Source of the DNA: Sipunculus nudus
Lineage: Eukaryota; Annelida; Sipuncula; Golfingiida; Sipunculidae
DNA: 64,000 nt
Assembly: GCA_026874595.1 (NCBI GenBank)
Contig: CM049313.1
Span: 24,178,008 to 24,242,007, forward strand
Direction: 5' to 3'
Of the stretch, positions 1-12,713 are shown piece after piece (the stretch's first letter is position 1; every line of letters begins with the position of its first letter). Both the position numbers and the translations under genes were made by a program. The notes below the pieces were generated by a model. That model was not told the origin of the DNA and did not search any database. It worked only from the letters and a program-made list of their open reading frames with translations.

Positions 1-1000
1 CGGATGTTACGATTTGTGCCCTGTTAACAGATGACCGTTTCATTGCAGGTCTGAAAAAAAAGAGAAAAACATTCGTAAAAATATAAAAAAAACAGATGGC
101 GCCACCAGTCTGCAGGAAGTGATGGACCATCCCACGATAAATATTCATGCAAAGAATCATTGTGACCAATGCAGTAGTTATTCATATAATTGAGTTTTGT
201 ATCAAATTTTGCATTCTTCTGGGAGTACTTCGGAGCCCTATAGCTCGAAGGATATGGGAGACCTAATTTAAGGTTTTGAAGAAGATTTTTTATCGATCTC
301 TCTTGATGTCAAATAGGAAGATTCCAGGTACAGTGGTTAAGATTTATGCCCTGTGGTTCAGATACCTGAGATTTTGTATCAAATTTTCCATTATTCTGGG
401 GGTACTTCGAAGCCGCATAGCTTAGAGGATATGGGTAACAGAGACCTTATTTCAGGTTTCCAAAGAGACTTTTTCATGGGCCTTCCTGCATGTCAAGAGA
501 AAAGATTCCAGGAGCAGTTGTTACAATTTGTGCCCTGTTAACAGATGACCGCATCTTAAGAACTCTCAAAAATGAAGAAAAAAATCGAAAAATAGAGGTG
601 GCGTCACCAGACTGCAGAAACTGATGAAACATTCTATGATCAATAACCTTGCAAAAAATCATGGTGATCAATGCAATAGTTGTTCAGTTTCTTGAGCTTT
701 TGTATCAAATTTTCCATTACTCTGGGGGTAATTCGGAGTTCCAGAGCTCAATGGTTATGGGTAACAGAGACCTAATTTTAGATTTTCCAAAGAGATTTTT
801 TATGGGACTCCCTGCATGTCTAGATAGAAGATTCTAGGTCCTGTCGTTACGATTTATGCCTTGTTAACAGTTGACTGCATCTTTTAAAGTCTCAAAAATT
901 AAAAAAAAATGTAAAAAATCGAAAAAATACAGATGGCGCCACCATTCTGCAGAAACTGATGAAACCCTCATGACTTTCAGTCAGCTGAGCTGAAAATGGT
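1..1000 (+). repeat. 335-bp tandem repeat family, array A (right end)
   Basis: Two to three diverged units are visible. The unit landmark (a G-A/G-T-GGCGCCACC core followed by AGTCTGCAG) occurs near 94, 597 and 932; the last two are 335 bp apart. The same family forms a cleaner array at 21966-23680. Every unit carries the phrase GGTAACAGAGACCTAATTT. The array stops with CTTTCAGTCAGCTGAGC near 975-990, the same terminus seen in other arrays of this window. The small ORFs inside it are repeat noise. The left end lies outside the window. Confidence 0.85.
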
Positions 1001-1225
1001 TAATTTTGGCTTATCAAAAATGTTTAGCATTATTTGCATTATTGAACAATTTAAATCCAGGCAAATAGTGACCATCATTATCCAGTTAATACTTAATAGC
1101 TGATGATTTGTGGTTTTTAGAAATTAAGATATGTGAGTTAACAATCAGTTAAATAGGGACATTTCTGTTTTTTATTTTATTGCCATCTTGACCATGACTC
1201 TTTTATTGTATTCCTCTTTTTAGGG

Positions 1226-2000
1226 AATGTGCAGCATAGGTCAAGGCCTTCTATGTACTGCCTGCACGAGTCAGTTCGAGAATTTAACAAAATAACGGCC
1301 AGAGTTGTGGAAGAAAGAAACTTAGGAGATTTGCGAGCCAGTCCCTTTCCATCCTTTGCATTATAGCTGGACGAGGAGACAGATTCAGCAAATAAGACCT
1401 CATTGATGACCTTCTTAAGGTTTGTAGATGACAAAGGATTCATAAGGTCCCACTTCCTGACAGTTCGTGAACTTGATGGACTCACTGCTGAGGCAATATT
1501 TCAAACCACCTTACAAGAAAAGGGATTGAACGTGAAAATCATTTTGACTGAAGACAAATCAGAAAGGGACTTTGAAATATCATCTTCAAGATATGGGTGT
1601 GATTTAACAGAAGTAAATCAAGAGTGGGCAGTAGCACATGGTATTATCTTAGAAATAAGTACACTTCACAGGAACTGATGTCGGAGTATTTGATCAACAG
1701 ATTATGTCTTCCCAAACCTGTCAAAACTACTTGCTCTGGCACTTACTATTCAAGCCACCTCAGTTGAGTGTGAGAGGGGGTTCAGTAGATATAATCTGCA
1801 CAAAACAGACCACAGAAGCTGTCTGAAGGTGGATTAAGAAAATGACGTCATGCTTCTGGCCATCGAGGCAGAAGACTGAAAACTTCCCATTCGACCGTGC
1901 ATTTACCAAGTGGGCAACAGGAGACCCTGAAAGAAGAGGATGGAAATCACTCTTGCGAAAAGAAACCATTAAGAGCAAATCTGAACTTGAAGATCAATAA
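1226..2000 (+). pseudogene. hAT-family transposase remnant (ZNF862-like type)
   Basis: One frame, read across several stops, shows the classic hAT order. LDEETD at about 1367-1384 matches the family's LDEATD-type catalytic-core motif. FLRFVDDKGFIRSHFL then LDGLTAEAIFQ follow (about 1409-1505). After 1709 comes the C-terminal dimerisation signature PNLSKLLALAL and ATSVECERGF (about 1712-1785), then KTDHRSC. A frame change after about 1870 reads FDRAFTKWATGDPERRGWK, the usual hAT tail, to a stop at 1998-2000. Stops at 1364, 1676, 1694 and others, the frame change, and loss of most of the middle of the protein show that it is dead. The DNA-binding BED/zinc-finger N-terminus is not visible. A complete family member is several hundred residues long; about 200 remain. 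Family assignment is confident; the subfamily is inferred. Confidence 0.78.
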
Positions 2001-5000
2001 GTCTGCATTTATTATTCCATGCTTCATATGCACTGTATTTTCAGCTTACCTGTACCTGTGACTGAACTTTTCATTATCACAAAAGCATCTTGCTTTTTTT
2101 TCATCTTGAACAACTGAGTTACACATACTCGTGACTGAACTGTTTAATAATATATATGCATCAGGCTATATTTACATATGGAACAACTGAGTCACACATA
2201 TACTTGTGAATGAACTTTTTTTTATATCACATATGCATCTGGCTTTTTTTATCTGGAACGACTCAGTCGCACTCATGGTGAATATTTCACTTTCATAACA
2301 TGATACACTTTTTATCAACTTACCTGTGACAATGTTTTGATATCACATATGCGACTTCGTTTTGCCTTTAAGTTTAGAGTTAAAGGGTAAAAGGGTTTTG
2401 GGGGTCACTCTTTTGTCTCATGGTACGTAAATAAAATGATTCAAACTTTGATATAAATAATTGGGTTACCCGTATTTATTTTATGTTAAATTACACTTGT
2501 TTGCAACAGTCCATAATATCATGTTTTGTGCATTTGAAATTTTTTTGAATAAATATACCGGTATATATCATTTTATTGGCCTTTAATAAAAATTGAAATC
2601 AGGTGGCTATAACCATCCCAATGTGGCTAATTCCAGACAACCTTGATAAGCCACAATGGCTATTTCATTTCATGCCCCGGCGCATGGACAGTGAATCAGC
2701 TCTGTAAAACATCACTAAAAAGTATCCAAAACCTATAAAATACAGGCAAACATCTTAACTGTTAACTTATCAAGTGTTTTGCACAACAAGTCTCCTTGCG
2801 TTAATTACCCAAGGAATGCCCATACAAATCTCGTCAGGATAAAAAGGCAGTAGTCTAGTATCAAGACCTTTTCACAGCTATCATCCTACCAAAATTGATA
2901 ACTCTCCAAAAATAGCCAGCCCTTTTTCTGTCACTAAATGTTATCATTAGAGGTGTCAATAATAAATATATATATCCATCGATAAGACACAGAGGCAGCT
3001 GTGTGTTTAACATAGATATCAAATTTGTTTTGAAGTTGCTGCAGAAATATTGAACGTGTATGAAAAATATAAGAAAGACTATAACTCACCCTCCAGCTTC
3101 ATTAAAAAAAAAAGCTATGATCATATGTTTGCATATAAGCTTGCCATCATATGTTGAGCTCAGGCAACTTGTACCACACTGCTTGTCCATTTGTATTCTG
3201 TGGTGAACTTCCATATTGATTTATCTGAAAAACATATGATCCACGTTTCATGACACTCAGCTGAGTAGCAGAACATTATAGCCTGACATTCACAAGAAGA
3301 AATTTATCATCTGAAAGTCTGTAGCCGCTGTAGCTAATTAAAGAGCATGTAGATTAGCCATATCTGTGATTTTACAGCCACAATGTTCAATGTACAATAA
3401 GATGACCTGAGTCATGTTGATGGCTTCAGTCAGGGCCATCTGTGTCAATGTGATTCCTACCATGGTGATGCAGAGCGAGAAATTAAGAGATTCAGCCACC
3501 AGACTTGAGGTCTGGCAGAATTTATTTTTTACCAGACCTCAAAAAAATTTCCCGGACATCATATATCTTTATCTCATGTTAAAATTATGAAAAAATCAAC
3601 AAGGATATTCTTCAAATTTTTGGCTATGTACATGTTCATTAAAAACTAGAGGACAATTTTAGCAATTTTTTATGAAGGTGAATAAAGCATGCAATGTTTA
3701 TCATGTCTAATAAAGGATCATATATATTTTCATGGTTTTACACCCAAATGATATAGATTAAGAAAATGCGTCACATCTGCAGCTTGTCTGTTAATAAGCC
3801 TTTTCATAAAATAATAAATATATCAAAACTCTTTCTTTCATATTTAATTGATAAGAAAGGACACAACACGGCTCGAATTCCTTTGATGAAAATTTATTAG
3901 CAGTAAGTGCTAATCCATATAATTAGCAATAATTAATAATTAGCAAATAGTCCAAACTGATGAGCAAAAATAAAATTGTGTTTCGAAAGTCTGTTTTATG
4001 TGTTTCCTTTTGACTGCGGTAGTCCGTTTCTTCCCCTGTGTCCACCTGTTTTTTTATCCAAGAAAATTTATAAAAGTTACATTTTGAACGGAAAATGGTA
4101 ATGTTGGGTAGAGGATATTCAACAAGGTAAATAAATATACCCTTTAACTATATTTAAGAAAGAAATATGAGAGAGCAGTTTACTATTTACAACAAATCAA
4201 CATTACTTTTTTATTTTTAATGCCTGCGTAAAAAATTGACTGGAATTAAGTATAAAGTTAAATTAAATTAAATTAAAGAATTTAGGTAACATGGCACACG
4301 TGTATTTCTCAAAGACCTATTTTGGCAGTTCATTTGCAACAGTATAAACAATCTGCAGAACTGTCAGACTAGCATGTTGGTGTAAAAAGGTATTTACCTT
4401 TCGAGAAAAGAAGTAAGGCTTGACAAATTAATTGAATATAAGTTACAAGGGAGCTTAGAAAACCATGACAAATACAAAAAAAGACGTATGAAAAATGGTA
4501 ATAAACCTTCAAAATATAATTCGAAATCGTAACACATTTTTTGCTGTGAAGTGCGCGGGACTTTTTCAAGGGGATTCGCCATATGTCAAGAGATCTCGGT
4601 ACCGCGGGCAGGTTTGTTACCGTTGAATATCACCTATGCCATGACGAAATGCCAGGACAAGGGAACTGAATATAAGTATAGCGTGCACAAGAGCACATTA
4701 TCTTTTTTTTATTATCCACCGCATTTTCAGATGAAAGCCGTAATCGTTATTGGGAATTAAACTTGTCACTGACGATGTAAAAGATTGACATCGCCGGCAC
4801 TTTGTTAGAACTAATTTGTACAAGACACGGTAATACGGCCCGTTTAATGAACGAGGATAATTTGCTTTGCTAAATTTATAACAAATAATTTGCTCTATGG
4901 TTCACTGTACATGAATGCTATCATGTCCAAACCAGCAACGCGGGAACCTGATATTGTCAACGCAAAAAAAAAAAAGAAAAAAGAAAACATCGGTCAGGCA

Positions 5001-5759
5001 GTTACAACAGCGGGGTCGGAGGTCAAATGACGAATATGGAAAATAAAGTCGAGGTCAACCAATGGCCGCATTGGTCAAATGACGCCATGCATGTCAACGA
5101 ATGGGTGCGTGGGTCGGGTGTCACAGGTGTCAGCAGGACTAGCTTGCCGGGAAACATATCCAGCAAGCACGTGTCAATAACATTGTTTAGTGAGGCCGCT
5201 CACACAAGAATTAACCGTATGCCCGCGGTATTTTTTCAGGCATCTGTGCTTGTGTGTAACAAGAAGGTTAAAGACAAGAAACTAGACGACCATAGGTCGA
5301 GCGCTTGCCGGAAGTTGAAATAAAAAGACAGACAGAAAGACAGTCAAGGTCAGACATTCTTTCATGTTATGGGGATTGGAAAGATGAATAAAATGAACTA
5401 CAGTTTATGTGGATACGGCCATATCTGACCAAATTATGAAAAAAAAAACATGGCCTTGACCTTTGAACGATCTTAACAAAAACAAGTAGGTGTTATGTAA
5501 TAAAAGATTTGTATCAACAGTATCAAGCTGAAAGCGATAATGGCAACATTGGGCCTGCGTTTAAAGATAGAAATATCTGAATATTTCCAACTTAAGATGT
5601 TATATCCTAAATTAGGTCAAACTGATAATGGCACCATATGAGCAAGTCTCCACAAGAATAAGGCCATCGTTTCTAGTTTCAGATACAGCAATGAAAATTA
5701 TAATATCATATATAGCTTTAGAGATATGACACAATTAAGATTTGTTGTTGTTTTTCGAG
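2001..5759. other. no gene recognised
   Basis: AT-rich anonymous sequence. Short ORFs exist (for example 5027-5323 plus, 98 codons) but none shows a known motif, splice support or coding-like composition. A CTCAGCTGA motif near 3256, preceded by CATGACA, resembles the 5' motif of the tandem-repeat elements further right. An imperfect palindrome (CCAGACTTGAGGTCTGG) lies near 3500. Confidence 0.5.
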
Positions 5760-7930
5760 TGCAGCGCCGCCTGGTTGTCATAAACCAAAATGAAAAATCA
5801 GTTTTCAGATTTTATTATAAAATATAAAATACATCACTTTGAAAATGATTGAGCACTGCAACATTGAGGTATGTAAGTCATCATTAAGTAATAATCTTTT
5901 TTAAAAAAAAAAAAACCTCCTGCAGCGCCCCCTGGAGGTCATTTCACAAAACCTGAATATAATCTTGTAACACTAACTGAACTCTACGTGATGCACAAAT
6001 TTACAACTCTTTTGCTTTCCAAAAGCTAACGTGAATGCCAAGAATTTTATTCTAAAATAGGTCACCAAGGTTACCGCAGAATGAGGTCAAGTGTACCGAG
6101 TAATAAGCCCATTGTCACTGACCGTAGATTTGGATTTTGTAATAAAAGTTAAGACATTGTTTCAAATATATGAGACTAAAATCATATTTTGAAGTATTTG
6201 CACTGCAGCACCGCCTGGTCTATACATCCAAAATAAAAGAGAAATATTCCATTTGAGATATGTCTGTAAAACATATAATGTATGAGTTTTGAAGAGATAT
6301 TAATTCAAAACTGGGGCCGCTAGGTCGTCATTAATGAAAATCTCGCAAAACTGTCTTTCAGCGACCCATTTCCGGAAACCTGACATAAAAACCTGCAATC
6401 CTAAATCAATTCTTTATCATGAAAAAAACTAGACCTCTCTAGCCTTAAAAATGTTTCAAAAGCTTAGGTAAAAAGGCTAAGAATTTTAAATTGGTCACCA
6501 TGGTACCCATAGAATGAGGTCAAGCGTACCAAGGAATAAGTCCATTGATTGCAGTTTCAGATTCTGTAATTAAAGTTGTAACATTGTTTATACATTTGAA
6601 GCAATTATTCATATGTTGACGTGTTTCTATTGCAGCGCCCCCGGTGGCTATATTTAAAAAATGAAATATTTAATAAAATGCTAATTCTATTTAACATAGA
6701 ACGTATCAGTTTTGAAGCTATTATTTTATAATACAATAAAAAAGAACTATACAATTAAATTTGTATCTTAGTCACGAAACAGTTACTAAACTTTCTACCA
6801 GAGATATTACTCAAGTACATGTATGAGTGATCACAGGAGAAAGCACATCTTCGCCTACACATGAATACCTTGACAGGGACACGCGCTGACTCGACAGGAC
6901 CAACCTTTTGTTTAAACCCATCAAGTGTTGAAGAATGACGCGGAGGTGTAGGGTAAGTGTAACACTTTTTAGGACTGGTTACGGACCAATGTTTATGAAT
7001 GAAGGCTGCTTCTTATGACTTACTTTAACTCTCAAATATGTCAATATGGACACAATATATGGCAGGGCCAAATCAAACCACCTTTATCCCATCCCTGCGT
7101 TTATTCTCGTCTTAAGAGAAATGTGTAATTGGAATATGCGGACACCTTATACAGCCAGTAAGCTTCCGTGGCCCAATTCACTGGCAGGGACTAAAAATAA
7201 AACGCAGGGCCGGACTGAATGCGTGTTTCTTATTAAAGGGACACAGGAAGTGCTTTATTTACATCTCACGCAAAGAACGTCTGTAGTTACTTATTTTATA
7301 CGGCGAACGCTACACTTTTGTAGTCACGGGAAAGCGTGTCTGCCTTTCATACTAAAACGCGTGCATGCATGCGCGACGGCATATTTGTACGTGCATGCGG
7401 GTTTCCATTTTTTACAAGTTGCTAAAACCTGTGCGGGCCGCGTATGATTAAAAAAGAGAGGCCTGGACAGAAAGGCCATGAAATGCCAATTCATATGATG
7501 CACAGTTTATTTACCTAAAATGTCAAGTTTTGGAAATATGGCTAAACAATGATAGTAGGTATGGGGTTGCAGCAGTTCAGCGCCCCTACCGGTAATTTTC
7601 CCAAAAGTGAAAAAGTGCCTTCGAGATATTAATGTATGACATAACACGTATCAGTTTTAAAACGATTCCGGCAATTCTTTGGCCCCTAGGGCACCTTTCA
7701 GTGAAACCGCAAAAATCTCGTTCGGCGAAAAACGGTGCAAAGTTTGGCGAGATTTTTGATTGAATCACCGAGAACTCACCAAAGGCTACAAGATGAAAAA
7801 AGGGACCTGTCTAGCATAAAACTTACAGAGTTAGAAGCTCAAAACTACATATTTTCAAAATTCAAAAGTTTTACCCCAAAATGAGAGATAAGCGGGCTTA
7901 CTTGGTGCACAGATTGACAGCTTTATCGTG
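5760..7930 (+). repeat. ~433-bp dispersed/tandem family with GCAGCGCC landmark
   Basis: GCAGCGCC-like landmarks recur near 5763, 5923, 6203, 6632 and 7574. A second anchor, GAATGAGGTCAAG, occurs at 6079 and 6512, 433 bp apart. Around both anchors the flanking text (GGTCACCA, ATAAG, CCATTG, TTTGTAAT) is alignable. The copy at 7574-7760 shares ACGTATCAGTTTT with the one at 6632. Roughly 6740-7540 looks like interrupting unique sequence. It contains a 133-codon ORF (7046-7447) that I do not regard as a gene. Confidence 0.65.
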
Positions 7931-8122
7931 GAAACTGACGTTCGCTGCCGGTACAGATAACATAAAAAAAGCGCAAAACTTATTCTTTTATGATAAATCA
8001 TTGTTATATCTTCCATTTAATCAGTTTTTATGACCATTGTAACTCGTGAATGCGCCTTGTTTGCGGTTCTTTTAGATACCAACAACTTTGATTGACTGCT
8101 GACAAAAGATGTGCATTTTCCT

Positions 8123-8125
<3 letters not shown>

Positions 8126-8182
<57 letters not shown>
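8126..8182. repeat. (AT)n microsatellite
   Basis: Uninterrupted TA dinucleotide run of about 57 bp. Confidence 0.97.
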
Positions 8183-8184
<2 letters not shown>

Positions 8185-8321
8185 CAAAAAAATGTGGAAA
8201 ATACAAATATCACACAACTATTAAATGTTTCAAATGAAATATGATATACACACATACATATATACGTTTGCAATTTATTTATAAAATAAAAATAATATAA
8301 AATAAAATATTTATAAAAACA

Positions 8322-8774
8322 ATTACGACCATCCCAAAATTACGACCACTTTGGTCAGTCCTAAAGGTGGTCGTAATTGTGGGGTTCCAATGCCACTAAA
8401 ACTTGCCTCAATTTAACCTGTTCATCAAACCAGGAAAAAACTCAAAGAAGTTCTATGATAAACATATATACTTGTGGTTTCTCATTCAGCTTTCATGAAT
8501 ACTCTTTTTATGTTTTCAACTTCATGCCTTTTGATCACGCCTATAAGCTGAATGAGAAACCACAAGTATGTCTATCATAGAACTTCTTTGAGTTTTTTCC
8601 TGGTTTGATGAACAGGTTAAATTGAGGCAAGTTTTATTGTAATAAAGATTTGAACTTGGTTTCGTGTTACATTTTAACCCTCCTATACTGGTCAAGTCCT
8701 GAATAACGGCCACTCCTGTATTAAGGCCACTTTCATCTAGTCCCGATGGTGACCGTAATACAGGCGTTCTACTG
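8322..8774. mobile_element. Tigger/pogo-like miniature element with internal fold-back
   Basis: The right 140 bp (about 8636-8774) is nearly identical to the right end of the element at 29294-29936. It finishes in GGCGTTCTACTG followed by TA, giving a CAGTAGAACGCC terminus of the Tc1/mariner (pogo/Tigger) type. The left part starts with ATTACGACCA blocks that form their own small hairpin (about 8338-8376). The middle is a long inverted repeat (see separate entry). No transposase is encoded. The exact left boundary is uncertain. Confidence 0.6.
8398..8635. repeat. long inverted repeat (fold-back)
   Basis: Left arm 8398-8492 and right arm 8545-8635 are close to perfect reverse complements, about 91-95 bp each, around a 52-bp spacer. 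The left arm begins AAAACTTGCCTCAATTTAAC and the right arm ends with its complement. Overlapping short ORFs on opposite strands therefore encode nearly the same peptide (containing KTCLNLTCSSNQEKTQRSSM), which is a consequence of the palindrome and not evidence of coding. Confidence 0.93.
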
Positions 8775-9397
8775 TATATGTTTTAAAAGTTAATTTTCAA
8801 AATGGGCTGATTATAAAGATTTCTTATGTTTAACATAATATATACATTGCTTAAAACCCTTGTCATCTTAACAGAATAACATAAGATAAGTATATTTGGC
8901 CGATTTTATACTCAACAGCAAAATTAGTAGAAAAGTATATAAATTATAAAACCATAAGTAGGATATTTGTCTGATCACCAAAACGTGTAATACGTAAGAT
9001 AATAAAAGCGGACGTAAACTGTACATATAACAATTTATTTTTCGGCTTTTCTCTATAGCAGTTGGCATGCGAATATTATGATATCAGATACATGTAAGTA
9101 ATCCATTAATCCTATTATTTGGAAAATCCTTGTAATCCGCTTGTAGCTTGAATGCGCAGTGTGCAGTATCCAATACTGACTTAGAGTCATTTTAAAATGG
9201 TTATTTGGAAAGCGAATAAATATTAATGAATTGCGTACCCATACCTTTCAAACAATCACATATTAAAAAAATACACAGCTTGCTATCCTTAATTTTGAGC
9301 ATAGTTTCGGAATAAGCATATTTAGTTTCTCAAAATCGTAGGCACATTATATGTCAAAGGATGAACATGGTGCCTATGTACATTAAGAAATCATTAC

Positions 9398-10819
9398 CTG
9401 TAGCCGAAGCATTCGTTTGTAGAACTCTCGAGGACACTGGAACAGATTTTCTAGACTTTCCTGCGGTGTGGCAGCGTTGCAGCAAGCAAAGATGGCATCC
9501 GGGGCCGGTCAGACGATAGAGCATCTCCCCACAAACGGGCACAAATCTTCTTCCGTTGTGGGCTGATATTCCCGCAGCTTCTGTAAGTTCTGTTACACCC
9601 GTCGTGGATCTTGGGTTGGCATCTAAGACCCCTACGTTGATCCGATAAAAAAAGCATAACTCCATCTTCTTGTGAAACATGGAGCAAATAGTCTTGAATT
9701 TAACATTGCTCAGTCAATCTTAAATTTATATTACCTTTTATTCGCACCCCGAAAGGTAAGTTCACATCGTTTTAAAAAATATTCGTTTCCCGATATATGA
9801 TTATATATGAACGGTCTATAACTTATACCTGTTATAATGCTTTTAAATACACCCATCTAAAAACGCTTGGATATATGTGTGTGTGTGTGTGTGTATAAAG
9901 TATTTATGAGATTTTTATAATTTATTTTATTAATATAGTTTGAATTAACGCTCTTCATAAATATGAACATTAACTAACCAGTTCGCTTCGTTTTGACATG
10001 GCCTCCCCAAGCTGAAGAAGTTGCCTTGGAATCATCTTGTAAGTAGAGAAGGCATCAAGGTATTTAACCATTATCCTCTACTAGCAACACCATCCTGTTA
10101 TGGAGCTCGTCGGTGTCTGTTTTACAAGGCAAGATGGTCTTTAGGAGAATATCAGAGGCCCTGCGGCATTCGTCGTTAAATGGCATGGAACTAGATGGAA
10201 ATCTATTAACTGCTGCAAATGCCAAGGCCCAAAAGATGAAGCTTGTTTTTTTTTATTATTATTATTGGTTCATTGGTGCTTCGCCACCATCTGTCGGCCA
10301 ACGGTATCCCAGCAAAGGGTAAATCCTGGATGGCCTTCAAAATCTACACAGGTTTGAAAATTGAACAATCACACACTTGTGACAATTGTTACAGGGTGCA
10401 AAGATCAACAGTCTATAGTTCCATTTAATATACGACAATGCAATGGCGGATGTTATTTCAGTTAAACAAAGAAAAACTAAAATAAATAAGTATGGATGAT
10501 GCTTGTAATCGTTGACACTTGCATTATTTTATGACAAAATAATATTCTCGGCGATAAATCCAAGAATCGCAGGACATGAATAGTAGAATGCGAACCCATG
10601 CTGTCACAGATTTATAAACTGTACGTTAACGATTCCATCTCAGTATGTGATATTTTTTATTGAAGGCCTTAATTCATCCTTCCACCTATTTCTTCTTGGT
10701 AATCAAGAACTTTGATTGATATGACGTTTCTGTTTGTCGGGAATGTCCTCCTTTTGCGTGCTTTCCAGATGTTTGTCGAACATCTGCATATCCATTATAG
10801 GCTCTGCCTTCCCGTCATC
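9398..10819 (-). other. unidentified exon-like pieces, minus strand
   Basis: Three minus-strand blocks look coding but I cannot name them. Block 1 (10819-10703) follows an acceptor-like TTGTAACAG and reads DDGKAEPIMDMQMFDKHLES to QKRHINQSS and a stop. Block 2 (about 10200-10000) reads NDECRRASDILLKTILPCK, then in another frame YLDAFSTYKMIPRQLLQLGE, and ends at a possible donor (CTG|GTTAGT) near 9985. Block 3 (about 9620-9400) is Cys-rich and ends at CTACAG|GTAATG. Its best frame contains LCPFVGRC and ACCNAATPQESLENLFQCP and is broken by at least one stop. Spacing of cysteines is loosely hormone-like but does not fit insulin or IL-17. It may be a decayed gene, or chance. Confidence 0.25.
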
Positions 10820-11350
10820 CTGTTACAATTAACAAAAACGACTGAGGTCAGACCTTCAATTGAAACTGGGACAAGATTCAGATCTATAGCATCAAAAAGT
10901 TACCGGTTATCCCCCTTGTACATATTTATTGGCTTGATATTTCATTTCAAATTCAAAGAGACAAAACGTTATCCATGTTTAAGTAACTCTGTGCTTTCAG
11001 CAACACCATACAAACTAATTCTGAATCAACAAAATAATTTGGTCCTGCCAAAATGATGGGGACATGTTCTGTTATATATTTATAGAGTAGCTTAATATTT
11101 CCTTCAATTATAATCAAATTTTTCGCTATTGTGTCACTTATATGTATTCGGATCACGCTCTTTGTCAAATCCTACTCAAATATTCAGTGAAAATTTTGTA
11201 GCAATTCACTCACGGTTTTGTTAACAGGTTTTGTATGACCTTGGGGATCTGTTAACTTCAAAAATTAACACACTAGAGGTATGAAAGACACTTTTTATTC
11301 TCTTATATGTATACTGGAATTTACGGTGGCTCGTATAGGACATGCACATT

Positions 11351-11638
11351 TTTTTTTATCTCGTTCCCACGAGATAGTATCTCGTTCCCACGCGTTAGTA
11401 TCTCGTGGCCACGCGATAATTATCTCGTTCCCACGCGTTAGTATCTCGTGGCCACGCGATAATTATCTCGTTCCCACGCGTTAGTATCTCGTGGCCACGC
11501 GATAATTATCTCGTTCCCACGCGTTAGTATCTCGTGGCATCGCGATAATTATCTCGTTCCCACGCGTTAGTATGTCGTGGCCACGCGATAATTATCTCGT
11601 TCCCACGCGTTAGTATGTCGTGGCCACGCGATAATTAT
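11351..11638 (+). repeat. 43-bp minisatellite (TCTCGTGGCCACGCG type)
   Basis: About six units with a 43-bp period; GTGGCCACGCG recurs at 11405, 11448 and onward. Each unit is itself two related halves, one with CTCGTTCCCACGCG and one with CTCGTGGCCACGCG. The core CGTGGCCACG is a perfect palindrome. The array ends only about 70 bp before the start codon of the integrase-core gene. An inverted copy of the same minisatellite lies at 41206-41368. Confidence 0.95.
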
Positions 11639-11710
11639 TCAGACGACACAGCTAAAACAAAAATATTCTGGAGCGGAGATCTTGCAGTGTGATATATACA
11701 GGCGCTGCGC

Positions 11711-12048
11711 ATGAAAGGTCACAAAATGGACAGATATGAACTTGTTCAGGCTTTCTTTTCGCTTGGAATGAGTTACAAGGACATCGCTTTTTGCCTTTCA
11801 AATTACGGCTTTATTATTAGCGAGAGGCATCTCAGACGAGTCTTGAAGTCTGCCGGGTTAACCAGAAGGAAATTTTACAGCGATGTCGGAGAAATTCTTC
11901 TGTTTATTCAGAGACAACTTGAATCATCTGGTAAACTGCATGGTTACCGCTGGATGTACCAAAAAATTCAGTCGAGTGGCTTTAAAGTGCGCAAAGAAGA
12001 TGTCCGACTGATATTGTCCTGCCTTGACCCTGATGGTGTCGCTTTCCG
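11711..12048 (+). CDS. integrase-core domain gene, exon 1
   Basis: First exon of a three-exon gene (11711-12048, 13510-13984, 16839-17168) belonging to the uncharacterised animal family with an rve/DDE integrase core. About 112 residues from ATG at 11711; a second in-frame ATG at 11726 would also serve. The text (LGMSYKDIAFCLS, ERHLRRVLKSAGL, LHGYRWMYQKIQ, LSCLDPDGVAF) fits the family's N-terminal helix-turn-helix-like region that precedes the catalytic core. The exon ends at a strong donor, CCG|GTAAGTG, in phase 2: the split codon CG|A restores Arg when joined to exon 2. No stop or frameshift occurs in this exon. The role is presumably DNA binding and strand transfer by a transposon-derived recombinase. 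The host function, if any, is unknown. Confidence 0.85.
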
Positions 12049-12670
12049 GTAAGTGTCTCAGTGTTTCTTAACAAATGTCAGTATTTTAACTTGTAAAAAA
12101 AAGAAACTCATACCATAACTGACTACTTTTTAAAATTTCTCAAATAAAGTGACGACCGTTAAACGCCTGACTACACACAACGAAATGCAAAATTAATTTA
12201 CTGCATGCCGAATTATAAAGTATCGATGGGGAAAACATCACAATTTAAACTGTGCACGCCCCCCCCCCCCTCCCTTCTCTCCTCTGTAACATCTTTCATT
12301 TTATCTATTTCTTCTCCCAGTTATTCATACATAATTTTGATTATTTTAGATATTTTTTATTCCCTAAAGCAATTAGATTATTAATTTATCCACAATTTAT
12401 TATACTTTTTTTCCTAAGTTGAGGATATTAATGAGCAGCCCTGTGATTTAGAGAGTAATTTTTCTATACTTAAGGAGGGAGGCTTTCCGTTATAACATAT
12501 CCTCTTTTTTTATGAAAGACGCCTAAAATGTTTTCTTTACATTGCATATATAAACATTAAAAAAACCTGGCTTTAGATTTTATTCATTAAGGTGAAATAA
12601 AAAAAATATTTATATATTTCATAGGCTGAAAATATATTATGGATATTACGATAATTAATCTTTCTCTCGA

Positions 12671-12713
<43 letters not shown>

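Noticed and set aside
7046-7447. 133-codon plus-strand ORF
   Set aside because: No motif, no splice support, and it lies between repeat units; its length is within chance expectation for a window this size.
8028-8273. ORFs containing long IYIYIY runs (also at 15907, 38844, 39778, 45711, 45780, 46480, 47306-47696)
   Set aside because: They are translations of (AT)n microsatellites and run on both strands.
9398-9620. Insulin-like reading (ACCNAATPQESLENLFQC)
   Set aside because: Cysteine spacing does not fit an insulin A chain, the third cysteine is missing, and the frame carries a stop upstream.
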